NCBI GenBank assembly: GCA_018823415.1
Contig: JAHJIN010000608.1
Span: 1-39,719 of the forward strand
DNA length: 39,719 bases
From: Chloroflexota bacterium
Lineage (GTDB): Bacteria; Chloroflexota; JAHJIN01
Direction: 5' to 3'
The position numbers and the translations under genes were made by a program. This document shows positions 32,952 to 39,719 of this stretch, one piece after another (the first letter of the stretch is position 1; each line of letters opens with the position of its first letter). The notes under the pieces were generated by a model. The model saw only the letters and a program-made list of their open reading frames with translations. It searched no databases and was not told the DNA's origin.

Positions 32952-33566
32952 ATGAACATCAGTTGGGAACCGCCGGAGCCGAGGACCGGCTTGGCCGGGG
33001 CGTGGGATCGCTTCGTGGGGCCGGGCGCAACTCCGGCCGAGCTATGGCTGCTATTTGGGACCGCCGTCACGGCCGGCATTGCCGCGCCGCTCTATGCCAT
33101 CGCGGCAAACCTGGGCTGGGACCCGTTACAGCTCGTCGTCGCCGGGCTGCTGGCCCTGGACCTGGCCGGCGGCGTGGTCACGAACGCCACGTCCACCGCC
33201 AAGCGTTGGTATCACCGGGAAGGCCAGGGGTTCGCGCAACACTTGGGGTTTGTGGCCATCCATGCGGTGCAGATACTCCTGGTGGCCTGGCTGTTCCGGG
33301 GCCTGGACTGGGCTTTCTTCCTGGCGATGTACGGCTACCTCTTGGCGGCAGCCATCGTCGTCCTGCGCGTGCCGCTGTATCTCCAGCGTCCGGTGGCTGT
33401 GCTCCTGTACGCGGGCGCGCTCCTGCTCAATGCTTACGCGTTCCCGCCGACGCCGGGCCTGGAATGGTTCGCGCCGGTGTTCTTCCTGAAACTGCTCGTC
33501 AGCCATCTTTTGAAAGAAGCGCCGTATCGACCCGAGAGCGAAGGGAGGCCAGAACATGCTGTCTAG
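32952..33566 (+). CDS. Polytopic membrane protein of unknown function
   Basis: A 204-residue protein with five or six predicted helices between about residues 30 and 185 and a hydrophilic N-terminus. I do not recognise the family. GGGAGG lies just before ATG 32952. Its last 11 bases overlap the start of the cytochrome gene, so translation is coupled. The conserved-looking TSTAKRWYHREGQGFAQH stretch between helices has His and Arg residues that could bind a ligand or haem, which is only a guess. Confidence 0.8.
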   Translation: MNISWEPPEPRTGLAGAWDRFVGPGATPAELWLLFGTAVTAGIAAPLYAIAANLGWDPLQLVVAGLLALDLAGGVVTNATSTAKRWYHREGQGFAQHLGFVAIHAVQILLVAWLFRGLDWAFFLAMYGYLLAAAIVVLRVPLYLQRPVAVLLYAGALLLNAYAFPPTPGLEWFAPVFFLKLLVSHLLKEAPYRPESEGRPEHAV

Positions 33567-35349
33567 ACTATCTCGATGCAAACATGTGGTCACGTTGATT
33601 CTGTTGGCTGGCGCGGTACTGGGGGTGTGTGCCGTGACGTCTTGCGATGGGCAGACTGCGCCCACTCAAGCCCCGCCGACGGCGAAACTGCAACCCACAG
33701 CAGTCGCCCCGACGACCGCGCCACAATCCCCAACAGCGCCGTTGCCCACGCAAGCGCCGCCAACAGCCGCGCCACAACCTACGGCCGCGACACAGCCCGG
33801 GCTGCCGCTCGCCACGTTCACCAGCAGCCACTTTTCCGGGTCCGGCAACTGCGCCACCTGTCATACCCGGCTGGCCGACACCGCCGGAAATGACGTCTCT
33901 ATCGACACGCACTGGCGTTCGGCGATGATGGCGAACGCGGCCCGGGACCCATTCTGGCAGGCCACCGTCGCCTCGGAGGTGATGCGCTTCCCGGCCCTGC
34001 GGTCCGTCATCGAGGACACCTGCGCCAATTGCCACACGCCCATGGCACGGCACCAGGCCCTCGCCGACGGCACGGCCGTGGCGCTGCTGGACAGCGGGTT
34101 CCTCAACCCGGACAACCCCTTGTCGGAAGCCGGCTCGGACGGCGTCTCTTGCACTCTCTGCCATCAGATCCAGGACAAGGACCTGGGTCAGGCAGAGAGC
34201 TTTAGCGGCAAGTACTTTGTTGATACCAGCATAAAAGAGCCGGACCGGCCGTCCTTTGGGCCGTTCCCGGATCCGCCGCAGGACATGATGCGGGCCAGCA
34301 CCGGGTTCACGCCGCTGCTGGGGCAGCAGACCACCGATCCCGGTCTGTGCGCCACCTGCCACACGCTCTATACCCCCTACGTGGACGATGGTGGGAACGT
34401 GCAGGGGACGTTCCCGGAGCAGACGCCTTTCCTGGAATGGCAGCACAGCGCGTACGCGGCAGAAGGCCAGACCTGCCAGGGATGCCACATGCCCGAACCC
34501 GCCGGCCCGGTGGCGATATCCAACATCCCCCGGAATCTCGAGGCGCGCAGCCCGTTCGCCCAGCACCACTTTGTGGGCGGCAATGTCTTTATGCTCGACG
34601 TCCTCAAGTCCCATGTGGAGGATTTGGGGTTGACGGCCTCCACGGACAATCTGGACGCCACTCGGACGCGCACGATGAACCAATTCCAGAATCGGACCGC
34701 CAACCTGGCTATCGTCGAGTCAGAGGTCAGCGGTGATACCCTGACGGTGGCGCTCAAGGTGGAGAACAAGGCCGGGCACAAGTTCCCCACCGGGTTCCCG
34801 TGGCGCCGGGCCTGGCTCCACGTGACCGTGACCGACGCCAACGGCAAGGTGGTCTTTGAGTCCGGCCAGCCCCAGGCTGATGGCTCCATCGCCGGCTGCG
34901 ATACGGACCAGGGTAACGGATACGAGTCCCACTATGACATGATCACGTCTCCCGACCAGGTGCAGATCTATGAGGCCATCATGCACGGTTTGGACGGCCA
35001 GGTTACGTACACGCTTCTGCGCGGGTCCGGCTACATCAAGGACAATCGCCTGCTCCCGCGCGGGTTCGACAAGGCCACTGCCGATCAGGATTTCTCCGTT
35101 TATGGATCGGCTACTCTAGACCGCAATTTTGCCGGCGGTGAGGACTGGGTCACGTACCAGATCGACACGCAGGGAGCCGCCGGCCCCTTTACGGTCACCG
35201 CCGAGTTGCTCTACCAGAGCATTTCCCGCGGGTTCATGACAGACCTGCGCCACGACGAGGATCCCCTGGTGGACCGGTTTGGCCGGTACTATGACGAGGC
35301 AGACAAGCGGCCGGTGGTGGTCGCGAGCGTACAGGAGACGGTGCGCTAG
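33556..35349 (+). CDS. Pentaheme c-type cytochrome lipoprotein
   Basis: A 597-residue exported protein. The signal peptide (1-29) ends in a lipobox (VTSC with C30), so it is probably lipid-anchored outside the membrane. A Pro/Thr/Gln-rich linker (31-85) follows. Five CxxCH haem-binding motifs follow: CATCH 99-103, CANCH 156-160, CTLCH 199-203, CATCH 265-269 and CQGCH 307-311. The C-terminal 250 residues form a beta-rich domain (NKAGHKFPTGFPWRRAWLHVTV) seen in some cytochrome c554-like proteins. It should transfer electrons at the cell surface; the partner is unknown. AGGGAGG precedes ATG 33556. Apart from the cysteine-rich protein at 32270, I see no other redox gene nearby. Confidence 0.9.
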   Translation: MLSRLSRCKHVVTLILLAGAVLGVCAVTSCDGQTAPTQAPPTAKLQPTAVAPTTAPQSPTAPLPTQAPPTAAPQPTAATQPGLPLATFTSSHFSGSGNCATCHTRLADTAGNDVSIDTHWRSAMMANAARDPFWQATVASEVMRFPALRSVIEDTCANCHTPMARHQALADGTAVALLDSGFLNPDNPLSEAGSDGVSCTLCHQIQDKDLGQAESFSGKYFVDTSIKEPDRPSFGPFPDPPQDMMRASTGFTPLLGQQTTDPGLCATCHTLYTPYVDDGGNVQGTFPEQTPFLEWQHSAYAAEGQTCQGCHMPEPAGPVAISNIPRNLEARSPFAQHHFVGGNVFMLDVLKSHVEDLGLTASTDNLDATRTRTMNQFQNRTANLAIVESEVSGDTLTVALKVENKAGHKFPTGFPWRRAWLHVTVTDANGKVVFESGQPQADGSIAGCDTDQGNGYESHYDMITSPDQVQIYEAIMHGLDGQVTYTLLRGSGYIKDNRLLPRGFDKATADQDFSVYGSATLDRNFAGGEDWVTYQIDTQGAAGPFTVTAELLYQSISRGFMTDLRHDEDPLVDRFGRYYDEADKRPVVVASVQETVR

Positions 35350-35356
35350 GGCAAAA

Positions 35357-35389
35357 CCCACACGCAGTCCACAGGACACTGCGTGTGGG
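35357..35389. other. Strong stem-loop between cytochrome and methyltransferase genes
   Basis: A perfect 12-base-pair stem (CCCACACGCAGT 35357-35368 with 35378-35389) around a nine-base loop. No T-run follows on the plus strand, but four T follow on the minus strand. It may protect or trim the operon transcript. A second hairpin (35406-35422) partly covers the next gene's ribosome site. Confidence 0.6.
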
Positions 35390-35430
35390 CTGCGCCAACT
35401 CTAAATCCCAACTCGAGTGGGAGGGAAAAG

Positions 35431-36102
35431 ATGATCGACGCATGGTGGATACTGGCGGCTATCGTGCTGGGGATACCGCTCCTGGTCGTGCTCCTGCACA
35501 CGGCGATACGAATCGTGCGCAAGTTCCACAAATTCCCGATACCGCAATTCCTGGCCGATCTCATCGATAATCCCTTGCGCCGCCGGATCCAACCCCCGGA
35601 CGAAACGGCGGTCCGGCACGGGCTCGAGCCAGGAATGACCGTGCTGGAGGTCGGGCCGGGCAACGGCACCTACACCCTGGCGGCGGCCCGGCGCGCCGCA
35701 GGCCAGGCCCCTGGCGTGGTGGGCGACGGCGGCCAGGTTGTGACCATCGACATCGAGCCCCGGATGATCGAGCGCGTCGAGCGTCGAATCCAGGCAGAGG
35801 GCATCACGAACGTGGAGGCCCGGGTGGCCGATGTGTACGACCTGCCCTTTGACGATGGGACCTTTGATCTGGTCTACATGATCGCGGTCATTGGCGAGAT
35901 CCCCGAGCCGGAGCGGGCCATGCACGAGTTCTATCGCGTGCTGTCGCCGTCTGGCACGTTGGTGTTCAGCGAGGTCCTGTTAGACCCGGACTATCCACTC
36001 GTCCAAACGGTGAGTCGGTGGGCCGCCTCGGCCGGGTTTCGATTGCGAAAAAGGCTGGGCAACTATTTCTACTATACGCTGATCTGGGAGAAGGATCGGT
36101 AG
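35431..36102 (+). CDS. Membrane-anchored class I SAM methyltransferase
   Basis: A 223-residue methyltransferase. A single membrane helix lies at residues 5-27. Motif I is VLEVGPGNGT (71-80), with acidic residues in IDIEPRMIERVERRI and the later DLPFDDGTFDLVY stretch. It probably methylates a membrane-associated small molecule. GGGAGGG lies before ATG 35431. It belongs to the TetR-controlled run. The substrate is unknown. Confidence 0.85.
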   Translation: MIDAWWILAAIVLGIPLLVVLLHTAIRIVRKFHKFPIPQFLADLIDNPLRRRIQPPDETAVRHGLEPGMTVLEVGPGNGTYTLAAARRAAGQAPGVVGDGGQVVTIDIEPRMIERVERRIQAEGITNVEARVADVYDLPFDDGTFDLVYMIAVIGEIPEPERAMHEFYRVLSPSGTLVFSEVLLDPDYPLVQTVSRWAASAGFRLRKRLGNYFYYTLIWEKDR

Positions 36103-36132
36103 TTGGGGCATGGAAACAACCGGAGTAGTGCT

Positions 36133-37116
36133 GTGTCGGATGCGATAATCCAGACAGAAAACCTGACACGAGTGTTTCGACCGCTGCTGCGCGGCACGGA
36201 CGTGGTGGCGGTGGACGGCCTGAATCTGGCGGTGGGCCGGGGTGAGGTCTTTGGTCTGGTGGGGCCGGACGGCGCCGGCAAGACCACCACCCTGCGCCTG
36301 CTGGCGGCCATCATGAAGCCGACGGAGGGCGCGGCCAGCGTGGCTGGCTATGACACCATGCGTGACCCGGAGTCCATCAAGGAGCGCATTGGCTACATGG
36401 CCCAGGCATTCAGCCTGTACCGCGACCTGAGCGTGACCGAGAACCTGGACTTTTTCGCCGACGTGTTTGGGCTGAGCGGGCCGGAGCGCAAGGAGCGTAT
36501 CGACCGGCTGCTGCGCTTTTCGCGGCTGGAACCGTTTCGCCAGCGCCGGGCCGCCCACCTCTCCGGCGGGATGCAGAAAAAGCTGGCCCTGGCCTGCACG
36601 CTGCTCCACCAGCCCGAGATCGTCTTTCTGGACGAGCCGACCACCGGCGTGGACCCGGTCTCGCGCCGCGAGTTCTGGGACATCCTGCTGGAGCTACACC
36701 TGCAAGGGGTGACCATCGTGGTGAGCACGCCGTACATGGACGAGGCGGAGCGCTGTACCCGGGTGGGATTGATGTACGAGGGCCGGCTCATGGTGTGCGA
36801 CACGCCGGAGAACATCAAGAACATGGTGGAAGGCCAGCTCGTGGAATTGCGCCCGGCTGATGTGCGCGCGGCCGAGCCGGTGGTGCAGGCGGTGCCCGGC
36901 GTGCTGGAGGTGCAAACCTACGGCGAGCTGCTCCACGCCTTTGTGGACGACGCCGCCCTGACCATGCCCCGGCTGGTGGCCGCGTTGGAGCGAGCCGGCA
37001 TTGCCGTGAGCGACGCGCGCGAGACCCGGCCGCGCATGGAAGAGGCATTCATCTCGCTGGTGCGGCGGATCGAGGCGGATAAGGGCGAGACGATATTGGA
37101 AGTCGAAAGTGCTTGA
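36133..37116 (+). CDS. ABC transporter ATP-binding protein (ABC-2 exporter type)
   Basis: A 327-residue ATPase. Walker A is GPDGAGKT (44-51), the Q-loop is Q91, the signature is LSGGMQ (143-148), and Walker B is IVFLDE (163-168). The H-loop position reads STPYMDEAE, with Pro (P200) where His is usual; some YbhF-like subunits share this, but it could lower activity. The C-terminus (220-327) is the DUF4162-like region common in ABC-2 ATPases. GTG 36133 is chosen because CGGAG lies eight bases upstream; a TTG at 36103 is less likely. It probably serves the permeases at 29919 and 31058. Confidence 0.93.
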   Translation: MSDAIIQTENLTRVFRPLLRGTDVVAVDGLNLAVGRGEVFGLVGPDGAGKTTTLRLLAAIMKPTEGAASVAGYDTMRDPESIKERIGYMAQAFSLYRDLSVTENLDFFADVFGLSGPERKERIDRLLRFSRLEPFRQRRAAHLSGGMQKKLALACTLLHQPEIVFLDEPTTGVDPVSRREFWDILLELHLQGVTIVVSTPYMDEAERCTRVGLMYEGRLMVCDTPENIKNMVEGQLVELRPADVRAAEPVVQAVPGVLEVQTYGELLHAFVDDAALTMPRLVAALERAGIAVSDARETRPRMEEAFISLVRRIEADKGETILEVESA

Positions 37117-37564
37117 CGGATCAAGGCGTTTGAGTATCTCCTGGAAACTGCTGACGATACCCATCATTCTGCACGTGCTTGCGGGATTGACGATCCTGCT
37201 CGCGCCGGGCTGGTGGAGCGCGTATTTCACCGAACTTGCCAAGGCGTACCCGGATGTGTCCGACATCATGTCCCAGTTTATGGCCGTCATCGGTCTGGCG
37301 CACCTGCTCGTAGTTGTCGTGTTCCTGATCGTCCTGTCGGCTTATCGAAAAAGGGCGCGATGGGCCTGGTGGACGTTCCTGTTTGCGTTTACTTTTGGTT
37401 GGGGTGCCGATTTCGTCCTGGAGGTGAGCGCGGGCATAGCGTGGGCTATATTTGCTACTGCGGCGGTGATACTGCTGGCCTGGGTGGCCCTGGGAATGAC
37501 CGCACAAGAGTTCCTGTCTGGCGTTGCTTCGCCGCCGCCTGGCACCCGCAGGAAGGAAACATAG
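37109..37564 (+). CDS. Four-helix membrane protein (paralogue of the gene at 39128)
   Basis: A 151-residue protein with four predicted helices (about 13-32, 58-80, 86-106, 109-128). It shares helix spacing and a basic-aromatic loop (YRKRARWAWW) with the product at 39128 (FKAREKWAWN). The family is not recognised. GTG 37109 overlaps the ATPase stop; a TTG at 37130 is an alternative start. The stop shares one base with the next start. Confidence 0.72.
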   Translation: MLDGSRRLSISWKLLTIPIILHVLAGLTILLAPGWWSAYFTELAKAYPDVSDIMSQFMAVIGLAHLLVVVVFLIVLSAYRKRARWAWWTFLFAFTFGWGADFVLEVSAGIAWAIFATAAVILLAWVALGMTAQEFLSGVASPPPGTRRKET

Positions 37565-38367
37565 TGGAGGAATACCCATACTCCGGCAGCTATGATGACC
37601 CCCTCCTGGCCGAACTGTACGACCGGGAAGAGACGTACACGGACGACGTGGCGCTGATCCGCAAGCTTATAGCCCTCATCGGCGACGCCGGGTCGCTGAA
37701 CACTATAGTGGAGCCATTCAGCGGGACCGGACGCATCCTGGTGCCCCTGGCACAGGACGGGCACCACGTCACCGGCATCGAGATGGCCCCGGCCATGAAC
37801 GCCCGGGCCGCCGCCAAGGTCGCCGCGCTGGGTGACGAGGTGCAGGCGCGCGTGGCCCTCAAGACGCAGGACGTGCTGGACGGGGACTGGGGCGCCGGCT
37901 ATGACCTGGTGATCCTGGGCGGCAACGCCTTCTACGAGCTGCCCTCGGCGGAAGCGCAGGAGCGTTGCATCCGGCTCGCGCACGAGGCTCTGGCTCCCGG
38001 CGGGCACCTCTTTGTGGATAACAACGACTACAAGGGCGACTGGGGGCGGCTGGCGTTTGGTAAGGAGCACGTGGTCCTGGAAGGCACCGGCGCTGACGGC
38101 ACCTACGGCCGGTATGCCCTGACCAGCCTTCGCTTCGACGAGGATTTTGGCGTCCTCCACTTGAAACGCACCTGGCTCACCCGCACCCCGGCCGGCGTCG
38201 AGCAGACCATCGAGTACGTGGGCCGCAAGCACCCGGTCAGCGCCGGGGAGGTGGAGGGCTGGCTGCGAGCGCACGGGTTCTCGGTCGTGCAGATGTTTGG
38301 GGATCGGCAAGGCAACCCGTACACCCCGCCGAGCGAGCGCGCCATCTTTTGGGCGCGTAAGACGTGA
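37564..38367 (+). CDS. Class I SAM methyltransferase (first of two tandem)
   Basis: A 267-residue methyltransferase. Motif I is IVEPFSGTGRILVPLA (48-63), followed by GIEMAPAMNARAAAKVAAL. The later FYELPSAEAQERCIRLAHEALAPGGHLFVDNND stretch includes the typical post-IV glycine turn. GTG 37564 is preceded by AGGAAGG. A long upstream frame extension is rejected because it overlaps the membrane protein gene in another frame. The stop overlaps the next start by four bases (GTGA). Confidence 0.87.
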   Translation: MEEYPYSGSYDDPLLAELYDREETYTDDVALIRKLIALIGDAGSLNTIVEPFSGTGRILVPLAQDGHHVTGIEMAPAMNARAAAKVAALGDEVQARVALKTQDVLDGDWGAGYDLVILGGNAFYELPSAEAQERCIRLAHEALAPGGHLFVDNNDYKGDWGRLAFGKEHVVLEGTGADGTYGRYALTSLRFDEDFGVLHLKRTWLTRTPAGVEQTIEYVGRKHPVSAGEVEGWLRAHGFSVVQMFGDRQGNPYTPPSERAIFWARKT

Positions 38368-39134
38368 GTGACCCCATGACCGACACATCGAATGACCAGC
38401 GGCGCATGTACGGCGACCTGGCCTGGACGTGGCCTATCGTCAGCCGGAAGGAGAATTATGTCGAGGAGGCCGAGGCGTTCCGCGACGCCATCCGGGAGCA
38501 CGCCCTCATCCCGGCCCAGATGCTCCTTCACCTGGGCTGCGGCGGCGGGCACCTGGATTTTACCCTCAAGCGCTATTTCACCGTGACCGCCATCGACGTG
38601 AGCGAGGACATGCTGGCCCTGGCCCGGCGCTTGAACCCCGAGGTCGCGTATCAGCCGGGCGACATGCGCAGCGCGCGATTCGAGCAGCCCTTTGACGCCG
38701 TCATGGCTGGCGATTCCATCAACTATATGCTCACACAGCCAGACCTGCGGGCGGCGTTCGAGACGGCCTATGTCTGTTTGAAGCCCGGCGGCGTGTTCTG
38801 CACCTATGCCGAAGAAACAGTCGAGCGTTTTCGGCAGCACAAGACCGACTGCTTTACCCGCGCCCAGGGCGACGTGGCGATCACGTTCGTCTACCACAGT
38901 TACGACCCGGACCAGGCGGACACCACCTACGAGTCCACGTTCGTGTACCTGATTCGGCGCGGTGGTCAGTTGCAGGTCGAGACCGACCGGCACCTGAGCG
39001 GTCTGTTTCCGCTGGACACCTGGCTGAGGCTTTTGCGAGACGTGGGGTTCCAGGTCGCGCAGCTCGAGTTCGATGAAGACAATGTCCCCATGTTTGCCTG
39101 TGTTAAACCTTTCGAGGAGGTGCCCAAGTGCTAA
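38364..39134 (+). CDS. Class I SAM methyltransferase (second of two tandem)
   Basis: A 256-residue methyltransferase. Motif I is LLHLGCGGG (54-62), followed by VTAIDVSEDMLALARR and a late LKPGGVFCTY turn. It is coupled to the preceding methyltransferase through a GTGA overlap; ATG 38376 is an alternative start. The two enzymes may modify one product in series. The substrate is unknown. Confidence 0.86.
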   Translation: MSDPMTDTSNDQRRMYGDLAWTWPIVSRKENYVEEAEAFRDAIREHALIPAQMLLHLGCGGGHLDFTLKRYFTVTAIDVSEDMLALARRLNPEVAYQPGDMRSARFEQPFDAVMAGDSINYMLTQPDLRAAFETAYVCLKPGGVFCTYAEETVERFRQHKTDCFTRAQGDVAITFVYHSYDPDQADTTYESTFVYLIRRGGQLQVETDRHLSGLFPLDTWLRLLRDVGFQVAQLEFDEDNVPMFACVKPFEEVPKC

Positions 39135-39574
39135 CGTTCTCGTTCTGGCAGCGCTGGCTGCTGGTCGTGAGTTTCATCATCATCGTGTTCGGGGTCGCGA
39201 TGGCCTTGCTCAACGGGACGGCGGTGTTTGACCTGTTGTTCAACAACCAGATCAGCCCGGTCTTTTGGGGAGCCGAGACCATTCCCGACGTCGGCATTCG
39301 GTTCCAGCAGTGGATCTATGGCGTGTTGGGCGCGACAGTGGCCGGCTGGGGCGTGTTCCTGGCCTTTATCGCCCACTATCCCTTCAAGGCGCGCGAAAAG
39401 TGGGCCTGGAACTGCGTCCTCATCGGGCTGCTGCTCTGGTATCTCATCGACACGCCTATCTCGCTGTACTTTGGCGTGGTATTCAACGCCGTTTTCAACA
39501 CGCTGCTGCTGGTGCTGGCGATCCCGCCGCTGGTCTTTACCCGGAAGCATTTTGCCCGGGTATTGCCCACTTGA
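39128..39574 (+). CDS. Four-helix membrane protein (paralogue of the gene at 37109)
   Basis: A 148-residue protein with four predicted helices (about 8-28, 61-83, 93-113, 115-135). AGGAGG precedes GTG 39128 at good spacing. It resembles the product at 37109 in length, helix pattern and the FKAREKWAWN loop. Its final codons and stop lie inside the left arm of the palindromic repeat at 39560. Confidence 0.75.
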   Translation: MLTFSFWQRWLLVVSFIIIVFGVAMALLNGTAVFDLLFNNQISPVFWGAETIPDVGIRFQQWIYGVLGATVAGWGVFLAFIAHYPFKAREKWAWNCVLIGLLLWYLIDTPISLYFGVVFNAVFNTLLLVLAIPPLVFTRKHFARVLPT

Positions 39575-39710
39575 CGTGGGTGGCACTGTCATTGCGAGGG
39601 CGCGTAGCGCCCGAAGCAATCTCCGTGTGGCAAAACGAGATTGCTTCGCCGCCTTCGGCAGCTCGCAATGACAGGTCGTGGGAGATTCACCCACACTATG
39701 TGGGCAATAC
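39560..39710. repeat. Nested palindromic repeat at the window's end
   Basis: The outer arms are 39560-39582 and 39688-39710, matching in reverse complement at 18 of 23 positions (GTATTGCCCAC and GTGGGTG blocks). Inside is an element with arms TGTCATTGCGAG (39587-39598) and its reverse complement at 39662-39673, plus inner arms CGAAGCAATCTC (39612-39623) and reverse complement at 39637-39648. The inner element matches a widely seen intergenic repeat type of the form GTCATTGCGAG...CGCAATGAC. Confidence 0.82.
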
Positions 39711-39719
39711 TCTTACCCA

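Noticed and set aside
33568..34683. A 371-codon minus-strand open frame opposite the cytochrome gene
   Set aside because: It is antisense to a gene with a lipoprotein signal and five haem motifs, and shows shadow-type composition without a domain.
35357..35389. Rho-independent terminator on the plus strand
   Set aside because: The stem is strong but no T-run follows on this strand, and the next gene appears to belong to the same run.

Overview
The window reads as a piece of chromosome from a GC-rich bacterium, most likely a member of the Chloroflexota (Anaerolineae/Caldilineae/Ardenticatenia-like). This assignment is an inference. It rests on a Tad pilus locus with no outer-membrane secretin, on large secreted proteins built from Asp-box propellers and DUF11 repeats that end in a 'VYLPLVLR'-type tail, on short palindromic repeats between and inside genes, and on the gene content overall. 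No rRNA, tRNA, CRISPR array, integrase or transposase was seen. Coding density is very high and no gap between genes exceeds about 200 bases.

Region 1 (3-893) is the 3' end of a molybdenum hydroxylase large subunit. Region 2 (957-8608) has its own promoter. It encodes two tandem TadE-like pseudopilins, a TadG-like protein whose C-terminus is a PQQ-type propeller, and a 1453-residue exported propeller/DUF11/CARDB protein. That last gene is preceded by an intrinsic terminator with a possible competing antiterminator helix. Region 3 (8634-14157) is the Tad machine: CpaB, a CpaE/TadZ-like receiver-ATPase, the CpaF ATPase, TadB and TadC. Regions 2 and 3 together look like a surface pilus or adhesion system.

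Region 4 (14176-18584) is a tightly coupled run: a ComF-type phosphoribosyltransferase, a terpene-cyclase-like repeat protein, a Tat-exported DUF362 protein, a HEAT-repeat protein and a zinc metallopeptidase, ending in a terminator. Region 5 (minus strand, 22374-18724) is an MscS channel, an HD-domain protein and a full-length eukaryote-type DNA topoisomerase IB with all five catalytic residues. The topoisomerase is the most unexpected single gene in the window.

Region 6 (22474-28228) holds an EF-G paralogue, kynureninase, a degenerate histidine-kinase-like/LuxR fusion whose ATPase-like domain carries a palindromic in-frame insertion, and a short orphan CpaF-like ATPase. A 34-base hairpin repeat follows two of these genes.

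Region 7 (28251-39574) is a long codirectional run behind a near-consensus promoter flanked by two copies of one inverted-repeat operator. Its third gene is a TetR regulator, so autoregulation is likely. The run encodes an isoprenylcysteine-methyltransferase-like membrane enzyme, small membrane proteins, two ABC-2 permeases, a ten-cysteine membrane protein, a pentaheme cytochrome lipoprotein, a detached ABC ATPase and three SAM methyltransferases. The permeases and ATPase probably form one exporter. Why redox and methyltransferase genes travel with them is not explained by families I recognise. The window ends in a nested palindromic repeat.
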